The notes under the pieces are model-generated. The model made no database searches. It was given only the letters and a program-made list of their open reading frames with translations, and was not told the origin of the DNA. Below are positions 26,021-34,844 of a DNA stretch of 64,000 bases, piece by piece (the stretch's first letter is position 1; each line of letters starts with the position of its first letter). This DNA is from Zoogloeaceae bacterium (lineage in GTDB: Bacteria > Pseudomonadota > Gammaproteobacteria > Burkholderiales > Rhodocyclaceae): contig JACKLY010000001.1 in the NCBI GenBank assembly GCA_024235655.1, positions 372,001 to 436,000 on the forward strand, written 5' to 3'. A program made the position numbers and the translations under genes.

Positions 26021-27793
26021 ATGACCCAGGATATTCGTACCCATATTGCCGACCTGCTGCGCGCCGCATTGAACAGCGTTGCCCCTGATGCTGCCAGTGC
26101 GCCGGTGCTGCTCGATCGCCCAAAGCAGGCCTCGCATGGTGATTTCGCCAGCAATCTGGCGCTGCAACTGGCGAAGCCGCTGAGGCGCTCGCCGCGGGAT
26201 GTTGCCCAGTTGCTGCTGGCTGAATTGCCGGCTTCGCCCTGGGTGCAGAAAGTGGAGATCGCGGGTGCCGGTTTCATCAATTTCACCCTGCAGCCCGCTG
26301 CCAAGCTCAAGGTGATTACCGATGTGCTTGCTGCCGGCGCAACCTATGGCCGGTCACCGGCCGGTGGGGGCAAGAAGATCCAGATCGAATTCGTCTCGGC
26401 CAATCCGACCGGCCCGCTGCACGTCGGCCACGGCCGGGGTGCAGCCTACGGAGGTTCCCTGTCCAGCCTGCTGGCCTTTGCCGGCTGGGACGTGACCCGT
26501 GAATACTATGTCAATGACGCTGGCCGGCAGATGGACATTCTTGGCGTGTCGACCTGGTTACGCTATCTCGATCTGCATGGCGAATCCCTGCCTTTTCCGC
26601 CGAACGGCTATCAGGGCGACTACGTGCGCGACATGGCAAAGCAGATGCAGGCTGCGCATGCCGGCAAATATGTACGCAAGGCGGCTGACGTGCTGGCCGG
26701 TACGCCGGGCCTGCCGGATGCCGAACGTGCCGACGACGAAGCCAAGCAGCAGCGCGAGCTGCACCTTGATGCCTTGATCGCCAACGCAAAAAAACTGCTG
26801 GGCGAGGACTGGAACTACGTACACAACCATGCGCTGACCGAGCAACTGGCCGATTGCCGTGATGATCTTGAACAATTCGGGGTGCATTTCGAGGTCTGGT
26901 TCTCCGAAAAGGCATTGTTCGATACCGGCCTCGTTGCCCGCTGCATCGACCGGTTGGAAAAAGCCGGCCACATCTACGTGCAGGATGGTGCCAAATGGTT
27001 CCGTTCGACGGGCTTCGGCGACGAGAAGGATCGCGTCGTGCAGCGCGACAATGGCCTCTATACCTACTTTGCGTCAGACATTGCCTATCACCTGAACAAG
27101 TTCGAGCGCGGATTCGACAAGGTGATCAACATCTGGGGTGCGGATCACCACGGCTACATTCCGCGCGTGACCGGCGCCCTGAAAGCACTGGAACTCGACG
27201 CGCAGAAACTGCAGGTAGCGCTGGTGCAGTTTGCCGTGCTCTACCGCAATGGACAGAAAGCCTCGATGTCCACGCGTTCCGGCGAATTTGTCACGTTGCG
27301 TGACCTGCGCCGTGAAGTCGGCAATGATGCCTGCCGCTTCTTCTATGTGCTGCGCAAATCCGACCAGCATCTGGATTTCGATCTCGATCTGGCAAAGAGC
27401 CAGTCCAACGAAAACCCGGTGTATTACATTCAGTACGCCCACGCCCGTGTTTGCTCGGTGATGTCCACCTGGGCCGAAGCTGGCGGCAATGTCGATGATC
27501 TGGCGGGAGCGAACCTGTCGCTGCTCGATAACCCGCGCGAACAGGCGCTGGCTGCCAAGCTGGCCGAGTTCCCGGAAATCATCGAAGCGGCTGCGGCCGA
27601 TCTTGCACCGCACGCCGTCGCCTTCTACCTGAAGGATCTGGCTGCTGATTTCCATAGCTGGTACAACGCCGAGCGCATGCTGGTCGATGATGCGGCGCTG
27701 CGCGATGCACGTGTGGCACTGGCCGCTGCAGTACGCCAGACCATCCGCAATGGCATGAGCCTGCTCGGGGTGTCCTGCCCCGATTCCATGTAA
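26021..27793 (+). CDS. argS: Arginyl-tRNA synthetase
   Basis: Class I aminoacyl-tRNA synthetase of 590 residues, charging tRNA-Arg. It has the N-terminal Add1 domain with HGDFASNLAL, the HIGH signature in NPTGPLHVGHGRG, the conserved ADHHGYIPR segment, the KMSKS-equivalent QKASMSTRSGEF, and a C-terminal DALR anticodon-binding domain. A consensus promoter precedes it. The SPOR-domain gene follows after 24 bases. Confidence 0.97.
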   Translation: MTQDIRTHIADLLRAALNSVAPDAASAPVLLDRPKQASHGDFASNLALQLAKPLRRSPRDVAQLLLAELPASPWVQKVEIAGAGFINFTLQPAAKLKVITDVLAAGATYGRSPAGGGKKIQIEFVSANPTGPLHVGHGRGAAYGGSLSSLLAFAGWDVTREYYVNDAGRQMDILGVSTWLRYLDLHGESLPFPPNGYQGDYVRDMAKQMQAAHAGKYVRKAADVLAGTPGLPDAERADDEAKQQRELHLDALIANAKKLLGEDWNYVHNHALTEQLADCRDDLEQFGVHFEVWFSEKALFDTGLVARCIDRLEKAGHIYVQDGAKWFRSTGFGDEKDRVVQRDNGLYTYFASDIAYHLNKFERGFDKVINIWGADHHGYIPRVTGALKALELDAQKLQVALVQFAVLYRNGQKASMSTRSGEFVTLRDLRREVGNDACRFFYVLRKSDQHLDFDLDLAKSQSNENPVYYIQYAHARVCSVMSTWAEAGGNVDDLAGANLSLLDNPREQALAAKLAEFPEIIEAAAADLAPHAVAFYLKDLAADFHSWYNAERMLVDDAALRDARVALAAAVRQTIRNGMSLLGVSCPDSM

Positions 27794-27817
27794 GACCGTC
27801 AAGGAAAACCCAGCGCA

Positions 27818-28429
27818 ATGAGTCGTGACATGAAACCCAAACGCGCCCCGGCGAAGAAGAAATCGCACGGCGGCACCCTGATCGGCCTGTTCATCGGCCT
27901 GGTACTTGGCATCGTCGGTGCCGCTGCCGTGGTCTGGTACATCAACAAGATGCCGGCACCGTTCAAGCCGCAGGTGCAGCCTCCGGCAACCGCGCCGGCG
28001 CCAGCCGGTGCCAGCAAACCGGGTACACCGGAGAGCGGGCCGGCACTGCTGCCGGGCAAGCCGGGTGACCCTGCACCGGAAAAACGTTTCCAGTTCTACG
28101 ACATTCTGCCGGGCAAGGCGGAAGCCAAGGTCGATCCATCGGCTGCGCCCGCTGTGCCGCAAGCCGTGCCACCGGCGAAGGAAGGCAAGGAAACGAAGGA
28201 AGCCATCTTCCTGCAGGCGGGCTCCTTCCAGAATGCCGGCGATGCTGACAACCAAAAGGCCCGGCTGGCGTTAATCGGTATGGAAGCTGCCATCCAGCAG
28301 GTGATGCTCAACGATAAGGTTTGGTATCGCGTGCGTCTCGGGCCGTATTCAAAAATCGACGACGTGAACCGGGTACGTGCCGAACTGGCCAAGCAGAGCA
28401 TCGAAGCGACCGTTGTCAAAAAAGACTGA
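27818..28429 (+). CDS. SPOR-domain protein, FtsN-like
   Basis: A 203-residue bitopic membrane protein. It has a short basic cytoplasmic start (KPKRAPAKKK), one transmembrane helix (about 20-42), a proline/alanine-rich periplasmic linker, and a C-terminal SPOR domain (about 128-203) with FLQAGSFQNAGDA and WYRVRLGPYS. SPOR domains bind denuded septal peptidoglycan, so a cell-division or septal role is likely. It sits between argS and dsbA, an order often seen in betaproteobacteria. Confidence 0.9.
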   Translation: MSRDMKPKRAPAKKKSHGGTLIGLFIGLVLGIVGAAAVVWYINKMPAPFKPQVQPPATAPAPAGASKPGTPESGPALLPGKPGDPAPEKRFQFYDILPGKAEAKVDPSAAPAVPQAVPPAKEGKETKEAIFLQAGSFQNAGDADNQKARLALIGMEAAIQQVMLNDKVWYRVRLGPYSKIDDVNRVRAELAKQSIEATVVKKD

Positions 28430-28443
28430 AAAGGAGAATCCTG

Positions 28444-29088
28444 ATGCAGAAAAGAACATTCCTCAGCGCCCTGAGCGGCCTCGCCGCCGCATTGCTGATT
28501 GGTGCGGCCCCGGCACAGGCTCAGGTGGCCGGACGTGATTACGCGCCGATCAACCCGCCGCAACCCACCGAGAATCCGGCCAAGATCGAGGTCATCGAAT
28601 TTTTCTCCTACGGCTGCCCGCATTGCAAGGATTTCCATCCGCTGGTCAGCAAGTGGGCCGCCAAGCTGCCTGCTGACGTGGTGTTCAAGCGGGTGCCGGT
28701 ATCCTTTGGCCGTGCCCAGTGGGGCAACCTCGGCAAGCTTTATTACACCGCGGAAGCGCTCAATGAACTGGGGCGACTGGATGATGCGGCTTTTGTCGCC
28801 ATTCACGAAAAAGGCGTCAAGCTCTATGACGATGCCACGATCCAGCAGTTTGCCGTGCAGCAGGGGGTCGATGGCAAGAAGTTCTCCGATGCCTACGCGT
28901 CCTTCGGTGTATTGAGCAAGATGAAGCGTGCTGACCAGATGGCGCAGGGCTACAAGGTGCAGGGTGTGCCGGCTATCGCTGTTGATGGCCGTTACATGGT
29001 GCTGAACGAAGGATTGCAAGGCTATGAGGATCTGCTCAATCGTGCTGACAAGGTGATCGGCAAGGTCCGCGGCGAGAAGAAAAAATAA
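28444..29088 (+). CDS. dsbA: Periplasmic thiol:disulfide oxidoreductase DsbA
   Basis: Introduces disulfides into secreted proteins. The 214-residue precursor has a signal peptide with cleavage expected after PAQA (about residue 26). The active site is C58-P-H-C61 in FFSYGCPHCKDF, and the cis-proline loop is VQGVPAIAVDG. The ATG at 28444 is preceded by AAAAGGAGA at ideal spacing, while a longer upstream frame overlaps the SPOR gene and is not credible. A strong terminator hairpin begins 27 bases after the stop. Confidence 0.95.
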   Translation: MQKRTFLSALSGLAAALLIGAAPAQAQVAGRDYAPINPPQPTENPAKIEVIEFFSYGCPHCKDFHPLVSKWAAKLPADVVFKRVPVSFGRAQWGNLGKLYYTAEALNELGRLDDAAFVAIHEKGVKLYDDATIQQFAVQQGVDGKKFSDAYASFGVLSKMKRADQMAQGYKVQGVPAIAVDGRYMVLNEGLQGYEDLLNRADKVIGKVRGEKKK

Positions 29089-29093
29089 GCCGG

Positions 29094-29903
29094 ATGAACG
29101 CCGGCAACACACCGAAAACCCGCAGCCCGCTGCGGGTTTTTCTTACCGGGGCGTCCAGCGGCATCGGGGCCGCACTGGCACGCCACTATGCCCGGCAAGG
29201 CGCCATCATTGGCGTGGTGGCGCGACGTGCGCAAGCGCTGCAGGAACTGGCCGCCGGGATTCGGGCGCTCGGTGGCGAGGCAGCCATCTACGTTCTTGAT
29301 GTCTCCGATAGTGCGGCACTGGCTGCAGCGGCCGCAGATTTCCTGCAAGGTGTCGGTGTGCCTGACATCGTCATTGCCAACGCCGGTGTGTCGGCCGGCA
29401 CGCTGACCGAACATGCGGAAGACGAGGCAGTCTTTCGCCGTGTCATCGAAACCAACCTCTTCGGCATGGTGGCGACCTTTGCCCCATTCATCGGGCCGAT
29501 GCGGGCCGATGGCGGCATTTCGGAACGTCGTCTGGTTGGCATTGCCTCCGTGGCCGGTATCCGCGGCTTGCCGGGGGCGGAAGCCTACAGCGCATCGAAA
29601 GCTGCAGTCATCAGTTATCTGGAAAGTCTGCGTCTGGAAATGGCGCCTTCCGGCCTGCGCGTCGTAACCATTGCACCGGGTTATATCGAAACGCCAATGA
29701 CAGCCGTGAACCCGTACAAGATGCCTTTCATCATTCCTGCCGATGAAGCGGCTCGTCGTTTTGCCGTGGCCATCCAGCGCGGTTCCAGCTATGTGGTCAT
29801 TCCCTGGCAGATGGGGGTGGTGGCCAAATTGCTGCGTCTCCTGCCGAACTGGCTTTATGACCGGTTGTTCGTGCGGGCACCGCGCAAGCCACGCCTGCCG
29901 TAG
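29094..29903 (+). CDS. Short-chain dehydrogenase/reductase
   Basis: Classical SDR of 269 residues. The cofactor loop TGASSGIG is at 18-25, NAG is at about 96-98, the catalytic residues Y165 and K169 lie in YSASK, and PGYIETPM follows. The substrate is unknown. The C-terminal QMGVVAKLLRLLPNWLYDRLF is hydrophobic and may touch the membrane, as in several lipid-handling SDRs. The start is only five bases after dsbA. Codons 8-16 contain a canonical terminator hairpin, so most dsbA transcripts may end inside this gene. No start codon exists between the hairpin and the cofactor loop. Confidence 0.86.
   Translation: MNAGNTPKTRSPLRVFLTGASSGIGAALARHYARQGAIIGVVARRAQALQELAAGIRALGGEAAIYVLDVSDSAALAAAAADFLQGVGVPDIVIANAGVSAGTLTEHAEDEAVFRRVIETNLFGMVATFAPFIGPMRADGGISERRLVGIASVAGIRGLPGAEAYSASKAAVISYLESLRLEMAPSGLRVVTIAPGYIETPMTAVNPYKMPFIIPADEAARRFAVAIQRGSSYVVIPWQMGVVAKLLRLLPNWLYDRLFVRAPRKPRLP
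29115..29144 (+). terminator. Terminator hairpin inside the start of the SDR gene
   Basis: A perfect 11-bp stem (AAAACCCGCAG at 29115-29125 with CTGCGGGTTTT at 29130-29140) with a CCCG loop is followed by TCTT. The last T residues of the stem start a U-rich tail. It fits a rho-independent terminator for dsbA but lies within the coding frame of the next gene. Confidence 0.75.
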
Positions 29904-29905
29904 GT

Positions 29906-30811
29906 TTAGTCCTTTGCCGGCAGGCTGACCGTGGCGATCACGGTATTGCCGTTGCCCTGGTAGTCAATGCTGCAAAAGCTTGAGCGGTGCGCCATGGCAA
30001 TGCCACGGCCATTGGGATCGAAAATGCGGGAAGGGTCGAAGTCCAGGTAGCGCTGCCATTCAAAACCATTGCCCTGGTCGCTGATGGTGAAGCTCAAGGC
30101 ATCCGGTTCGCGGATCAGGCGCACGGTCGCCACACGGTTCCTGAATTGTGGCAGTTCAAGGCGTCGTTCGACTTCCGGGCGCCAGTCGTTTTCCATCAGA
30201 AGCAGGGTTTTCTCACGGTAGCTGATGCCGAGGTTGCCGTGCTCGACCGCGTTGATCATCAGTTCGGTGAGCCCGAAAATGACGCCTTGCGGATTGGGGC
30301 AGAATTCAGCGAGCAATCGCCCGAGCTCTTCAGCATCGTCGAGCGTACGGAAGCGGAATTCGATTTCCGTGAGCAGCTTGAATGCCTTCTCCAGCGAGTC
30401 GGCACGGGATTCTGCCCGGCGCAGGGCATGGCGGTCACCAATGGCGGCACGGACAACGGCGCAAAGCGTTTCCGGTTCATAGGGCTTGGTCAGGTAGTAA
30501 TAGGCACCGGCGGCGAGTCCTTCTCGTACCTGTTCCGGCGCGGCGGCCGCTGTCTGCATGATGACCGGTATGCCGGCAAAACGCTCGTCGCTTTTCATGC
30601 GCTTGAGCAGTGCCATGCCGTCCATGAGCGGCATCATGCGGTCGAGAATGACCAGGTCGTAGGCATTGGCAGACTCATCCAGGGCCGACCAGGCGGCCTC
30701 GCCGTCCTGTACCGCATTGATGAGGTAACCCGGCTCATCACTGAGGTATTCCTCGATGATCGCCAGGTTGAGCGGCTCATCGTCAACGGCAAGGATGCGT
30801 GTCTGGCTCAT
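29906..30811 (-). CDS. Response regulator with receiver plus RsbW-like ATPase output
   Basis: A 301-residue protein. It has a receiver domain (about 4-122) with acceptor D57 in LVILDRMMPLMDG, the conserved T in MQTAAAA and K in LTKPY. A short helical linker leads to an HATPase of the anti-sigma (RsbW/SpoIIAB) kind (about 165-298), with N-box ELMINAVEHGN, DQGNGF and GRGIAMAH. It has no DNA-binding domain. Such a regulator could act as a phosphorylation-controlled anti-sigma-type kinase or protein switch. Its ATG overlaps the stop of the histidine kinase gene by four bases (ATGA), so it is the third gene of the operon and the probable target of that kinase. Confidence 0.85.
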   Translation of the reverse strand: MSQTRILAVDDEPLNLAIIEEYLSDEPGYLINAVQDGEAAWSALDESANAYDLVILDRMMPLMDGMALLKRMKSDERFAGIPVIMQTAAAAPEQVREGLAAGAYYYLTKPYEPETLCAVVRAAIGDRHALRRAESRADSLEKAFKLLTEIEFRFRTLDDAEELGRLLAEFCPNPQGVIFGLTELMINAVEHGNLGISYREKTLLLMENDWRPEVERRLELPQFRNRVATVRLIREPDALSFTISDQGNGFEWQRYLDFDPSRIFDPNGRGIAMAHRSSFCSIDYQGNGNTVIATVSLPAKD

Positions 30812-32898
30812 GAATTCCCTTTCTGGATAGGCGTTTCCAGCGGCAGCCGGACTTCAAAACGTGTGCCGCCACTGACCTGATTGCTGACGCTTATGCTACC
30901 GCAATGAAGCAAAATAATCTCTTTGCATATGGTGAGCCCGAGCCCGGTGCCGCCGGCACCTGAGCGGGTGGCTGAACTCTGTACGAACTTGTCGAATATG
31001 GCTTCTTCTTCCCCGGCCGGTATGCCAGGGCCCGTGTCGCTGATGGCAATGCACAGTGCCGCTTGCGTTTGACCACCTCTCACCGTCAGGGTGCTGGCGT
31101 ACCAGGTGATGTCGATGCAACCGTTTTCCGGCGTGAACTTGATGGCATTGCCGATCAGGTTGCGGATGACTTGCTGCAACCGGATGCGGTCAGCAGCGGC
31201 ATGGGCCGGCCTCGGACCGCTGGCCTTCAGGATGATCTGGCGTGATGCCAGCAGTGCGCCAAGCTCTGCCAGCGTGTCGTCGATCACGATGGCAACATCG
31301 ATGCTGGCAATGCTCAGCTGCATCTGGCCGGATTCCAGCTTGGCCTGATCGAGCAGGTCGTTAAGCAGGTTGAGCAGACGGCTGCCGCTGTCGTTGATAT
31401 GCGTGAAATATTCAAGCAGTTTGGCCGGTGAGGCTGTGCCGATGCGTTTCTGCCCGAGGCGGGCAAAGGAAAGGATGCCATGCATCGGTGTCCGTAACTC
31501 GTGCGACATGTTGGCCAGAAATCCGGATTTCGCCAGATTGGCACGCTCCGCTTCTTCCTTGGCTTGAAGCAGCTTGCTGGTCTGGGCATCGACCATTTCC
31601 TGCAGATGGTCCCGATGTTCGCGAAGCTCGATTTCGTTGTTCTTTTCCCTGGTGATGTCCCAGTGAGTACCAACGACGCCGATGCGCTGACCGTAGATGT
31701 CCTCATCAACCACGGCATAGGCACGAAAGAAACGGATACTGCCATCGGGCAGGCTGGCTTTGAAATCCATGTGCCGCGCACCCTTGCCTTTCCAGACATC
31801 GGCAATATGCGCGATGGCTCTTTGTGCATCCTCACGATTCAGGCTCATTGCCCAGATTTTGTAGGGGTTGGGGTAATCCGCCCGGCTGCTGTGGTACTGC
31901 CGGTAGAGCAGGTCGTCCCAGTGCAGCCGTTCGTTGGCGGCGACCCAGTGCCAGATGGCGATACCGGTGCCCTCGGTGGCAATCTGCAGTTGGTGGCTGA
32001 CTGCCTTCAGGTTTTCTTCTATCAGTTTGCGGTGGGTGATGTTCCTGCCGGTGCCTCGATAGCCGATGAAGCTACCGTCCGCAGCATATTGGGGCCGTCC
32101 GGAAACGCTGTACCAGTGGGTCTTGCCATCACTGTCGGCAATGCGGTATTCGAATCCGGTAAAAGGTCGTCGCGCTTCGAGGTCGGCACGGTGTGCCGCC
32201 AGGGTGGCTGCCGGCACGTCAATCGGCAATTCCCAGCGGGTGGCGCCAATGATGGTGGCAGGCGCAAAGGAGGCGTTGGCACCAATCGAGTTGTATTCGG
32301 TAAAGCGCAGGTGCTCGTCCTGCTCCCAAACCCAGTCGGCGCTGATGGCGGCCAATTCGCGGAAACGTTTCTCGCTGGCAGCCAGCGCCGCACTGGTCAG
32401 ACTGATGTTGCGCAGATACAGGCGGTACAGCGGGTAGAACAGCCCCATGCCGAGCATGCCGCAGGCAAGCGTGATCCAGAGGGTGTCGATCAGCGAAGGA
32501 TAAAGCGAGCCTTCCACCGTGACCGAGCCAACCACAGAGCCCGACTCCAGAAAGACGGCGTTGGCCGACAAAACCGGCCAATCCGGGTGCTCGCCCAGGG
32601 AGGTCAGTATCTTGTGGTCGGCATCCTGAATGTGAGTCTGGTGGGCAAAGCTGCGTACATCGATGACTGCCGTGGCCAGGCGTTCGGTGTCGTAGCCCCA
32701 CAGCTTGGGGTTGCGGGCAACCACCCGGGTGATCAGCGAGGCCTGCGCGCGCGCTTCGGTTTCCAGTCGTTCGTTGATGCGCGCCTTCTCGATCAGCAGG
32801 AAGCTGGCAGCCGGCAGCAGCGTGACCACCAGTGCCGTGAGCAGGCCCATGCGCAGTACTGGCCGGGTCAGTTGCTCAAGATTCGACAAGCTGCTCAC
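30808..32898 (-). CDS. PAS-domain membrane sensor histidine kinase
   Basis: A 696-residue kinase with an N-terminal membrane helix (about 17-36), a periplasmic region (about 40-135) and a second helix (about 137-160). Two PAS/PAC units follow (about 175-290 and 305-418), then a coiled coil, a HisKA domain with H466 in LANMSHELRTP, and an HATPase with NLIGNAIKF, DTGPGIP and GGTGLGL. The canonical D and G boxes look intact. The start overlaps the stop of the binding-protein gene by four bases and the stop overlaps the response-regulator start, so the three are translationally coupled. The ligand could be what the upstream periplasmic protein binds. Confidence 0.9.
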   Translation of the reverse strand: MSSLSNLEQLTRPVLRMGLLTALVVTLLPAASFLLIEKARINERLETEARAQASLITRVVARNPKLWGYDTERLATAVIDVRSFAHQTHIQDADHKILTSLGEHPDWPVLSANAVFLESGSVVGSVTVEGSLYPSLIDTLWITLACGMLGMGLFYPLYRLYLRNISLTSAALAASEKRFRELAAISADWVWEQDEHLRFTEYNSIGANASFAPATIIGATRWELPIDVPAATLAAHRADLEARRPFTGFEYRIADSDGKTHWYSVSGRPQYAADGSFIGYRGTGRNITHRKLIEENLKAVSHQLQIATEGTGIAIWHWVAANERLHWDDLLYRQYHSSRADYPNPYKIWAMSLNREDAQRAIAHIADVWKGKGARHMDFKASLPDGSIRFFRAYAVVDEDIYGQRIGVVGTHWDITREKNNEIELREHRDHLQEMVDAQTSKLLQAKEEAERANLAKSGFLANMSHELRTPMHGILSFARLGQKRIGTASPAKLLEYFTHINDSGSRLLNLLNDLLDQAKLESGQMQLSIASIDVAIVIDDTLAELGALLASRQIILKASGPRPAHAAADRIRLQQVIRNLIGNAIKFTPENGCIDITWYASTLTVRGGQTQAALCIAISDTGPGIPAGEEEAIFDKFVQSSATRSGAGGTGLGLTICKEIILLHCGSISVSNQVSGGTRFEVRLPLETPIQKGNS

Positions 32899-33695
32899 TC
32901 CGGGGCGTGCCCGAGTTGCAGCAAGCGTTCGCGCATGCGCGGGCTGTTGAGAAAGGCGATGAAGTCGGTCGTTGCCAGATCCTGCTGCTGACGGGTATTC
33001 AGATAGAGCCGCTTGCTCAGTGGGTAGCGGCCGGCCAGCATGTTCTCGACGGTGGGTGGAACCCCATGGATCGAATGAATGCTCAGCCTCGTGTCGAGCA
33101 CCCGTATCAAGCCGAGGGTGGTCGGCCCCAGTGCGCCTGGAAGCTTGCCGATCAGTGCCACAGTGTCCAGATCGTTCTCGCCAATCGGGCCCGCCCGGTT
33201 TTGCAGAGCCTGCGTCATTGCGGCATCCATTTCCTTGCTCGTCTGGCGCAGCGTGATGGTGTCGCTCTCGAAGGCGCTGCGCAGTACCAGCCGGATCGGG
33301 CTGCCGTCAGGCCAGTCAGTGCGGCGGCCGGCATAGATGTCGGCGATGTCGGCCAGGCTGAAATCGCTGGCGTTGCGCGCCGGGTCGCTGGCAAACAGTA
33401 GCGGAGTGCGTGCAAAAGGCAGTGTCTTGAACTGCCCTTCGTCGGCGCGTGGCGGGCGCCCGGAAATGGCAATGTCGATCTTGCCGGCAGCCAGCGCCCG
33501 CAAGCCGCCACTGGAACCCAGAGTAGGCAGGATCAGCTCGATGCGGCGTTCAGGATATTGTTGTAGGTACTCTTTGGTCAGCAGCTTGAGCAAGGCGGTG
33601 CCGGAGCCGGTGCCGCCAATGCGCAATGTCTCTGTCGCCTGTATTGGCACAGACAACAATAGTGCAAGACTGGACAGCAACAGTCGGAGCAGCAT
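32895..33695 (-). CDS. PstS-like periplasmic substrate-binding protein
   Basis: A 266-residue secreted protein with a signal peptide ending near IQATE and the phosphate-binding-protein fold of the PBP-like domain. Signs are GGTGSGTALLKLL, LPTLGSSGGLRALAAGKIDIAISGRPP, and the C-terminal YPLSKRLYLNT segment. No permease or ATPase genes are adjacent. Instead it heads an operon with a membrane histidine kinase and a receiver-ATPase, so it probably acts as a sensor subunit and not a transporter component. I chose ATG 33695 because it begins the signal peptide; the frame upstream lacks features. Confidence 0.85.
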   Translation of the reverse strand: MLLRLLLSSLALLLSVPIQATETLRIGGTGSGTALLKLLTKEYLQQYPERRIELILPTLGSSGGLRALAAGKIDIAISGRPPRADEGQFKTLPFARTPLLFASDPARNASDFSLADIADIYAGRRTDWPDGSPIRLVLRSAFESDTITLRQTSKEMDAAMTQALQNRAGPIGENDLDTVALIGKLPGALGPTTLGLIRVLDTRLSIHSIHGVPPTVENMLAGRYPLSKRLYLNTRQQQDLATTDFIAFLNSPRMRERLLQLGHAPE

Positions 33696-33755
33696 GGGCG
33701 GACTCTGTGTGTGAGTGTGTCCAGTATATATCCGTAATTTTCCTGCTGCCCCTGT

Positions 33756-33797
33756 TTGACTCACATCAAGGGCAAAAACGGGGCAGAAAGCTACACT
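33756..33797 (+). promoter_or_regulatory. FNR/Anr-type class II promoter for ubiUVT
   Basis: TTGACtcacATCAA at 33756-33769 matches the FNR box TTGATnnnnATCAA at nine of ten defined bases. A plausible minus-ten TACACT lies at 33792-33797. That places the box centre (33762.5) about 41.5 bases before a start of transcription near 33804, the classic position of an FNR-activated promoter. The ubiU ATG is 23 bases further on. In E. coli the ubiUVT genes are also under Fnr control, as reported for that pathway. Confidence 0.72.
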
Positions 33798-33826
33798 CGG
33801 CAACCCCGTTTCAAGTGTGCATAGTC

Positions 33827-34840
33827 ATGGATCGTTCCTCATTGCCGGATCTCATTTGCCCCGCTGGCAGCCTGCCAGCACTGAAAGCTGCCGTCGACAA
33901 TGGCGCCGATGCGGTCTATCTGGGGTTCAAGAACGACACCAATGCCCGCAATTTCGCCGGCCTGAATTTCGACCAGAAAACCATGGCCGATGGTGTGCGT
34001 TACGCCCACGGCAAAGGCTGCGAAATACTGATGGCGATCAACACCTTTCCGCAACCCGGGCGGGTGGATGACTGGCGGGCAGCAGTCGATGCCGCCGTCG
34101 ATCTCGGGGTCGATGCCATCATCCTCGCCGACATCGGCCTGCTCGACTATGCCAGCCAGCGTTATCCGCAACAGCGCCTGCATCTCTCGGTGCAGGGCTC
34201 GGCCACCAGCTACGAGGCAATCAACTTCGCGCACCGGGAATTCGGCGTGCGCCGTGCCGTGCTGCCGCGCGTGCTGACGCTGGCACAGGTCGAAAATGTG
34301 ATCAAAAACACCCCGGTCGAGATCGAGGTTTTCGGCTTCGGCAGCCTGTGCGTGATGAACGAGGGGCGCTGCTGGCTGTCGTCGTATGCCTGTGGCGAAT
34401 CGCCGAATACGGTGGGTGCCTGCTCCCCGGCCAAGTACGTGAAATGGGACAAGCAGCCGGGGCAGATGGAAACCCGCCTCAACGGCATCCTCATCGACCG
34501 TTTTGCCGACAACGAGCCGGCCGGCTATCCCACCCTGTGCAAGGGGCGCTTCGACGTGCAGGGCGAAACCTATTACGCGCTGGAAGAACCGACCAGCCTG
34601 AATGTGCTGGAGATTCTGCCGGAGATCGTCAAGATCGGCGTCAAGGCGATCAAGGTGGAAGGCCGCCAGCGCAGCCCGGCCTACGTCACGCAGGTCACGC
34701 GCACGCTGCGCGCCGCGCTTGATGCGCTGGCCAGCGAGAGTGAGCGCTACCACGTCAAGCCGACCTGGCAGGCCGAATTGTCCAAGGTCTCGGAAGGCAA
34801 TCAGGCGACGCTCGGTGCCTACAACCGGCCGTGGAGGTAA
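33827..34840 (+). CDS. ubiU: UbiU, oxygen-independent ubiquinone hydroxylation protein (U32 peptidase family)
   Basis: A 337-residue U32-family protein that works with UbiV to hydroxylate ubiquinone precursors without O2. Four cysteines, C175, C182, C199 and C238, have exactly the spacing of the 4Fe-4S ligands known in E. coli UbiU (169, 176, 193, 232). I chose ATG 33827 because MDRSSLPDLICPAGS is the family start. Genes ubiV and ubiT follow directly. An FNR box lies upstream, consistent with anaerobic expression. Confidence 0.95.
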   Translation: MDRSSLPDLICPAGSLPALKAAVDNGADAVYLGFKNDTNARNFAGLNFDQKTMADGVRYAHGKGCEILMAINTFPQPGRVDDWRAAVDAAVDLGVDAIILADIGLLDYASQRYPQQRLHLSVQGSATSYEAINFAHREFGVRRAVLPRVLTLAQVENVIKNTPVEIEVFGFGSLCVMNEGRCWLSSYACGESPNTVGACSPAKYVKWDKQPGQMETRLNGILIDRFADNEPAGYPTLCKGRFDVQGETYYALEEPTSLNVLEILPEIVKIGVKAIKVEGRQRSPAYVTQVTRTLRAALDALASESERYHVKPTWQAELSKVSEGNQATLGAYNRPWR

Positions 34841-34844
34841 GGGG

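Noticed and set aside
31501..32991. 496-codon plus-strand frame opposite the histidine kinase
   Set aside because: The kinase is supported by H, N, D and G boxes; the antisense frame has no motif.
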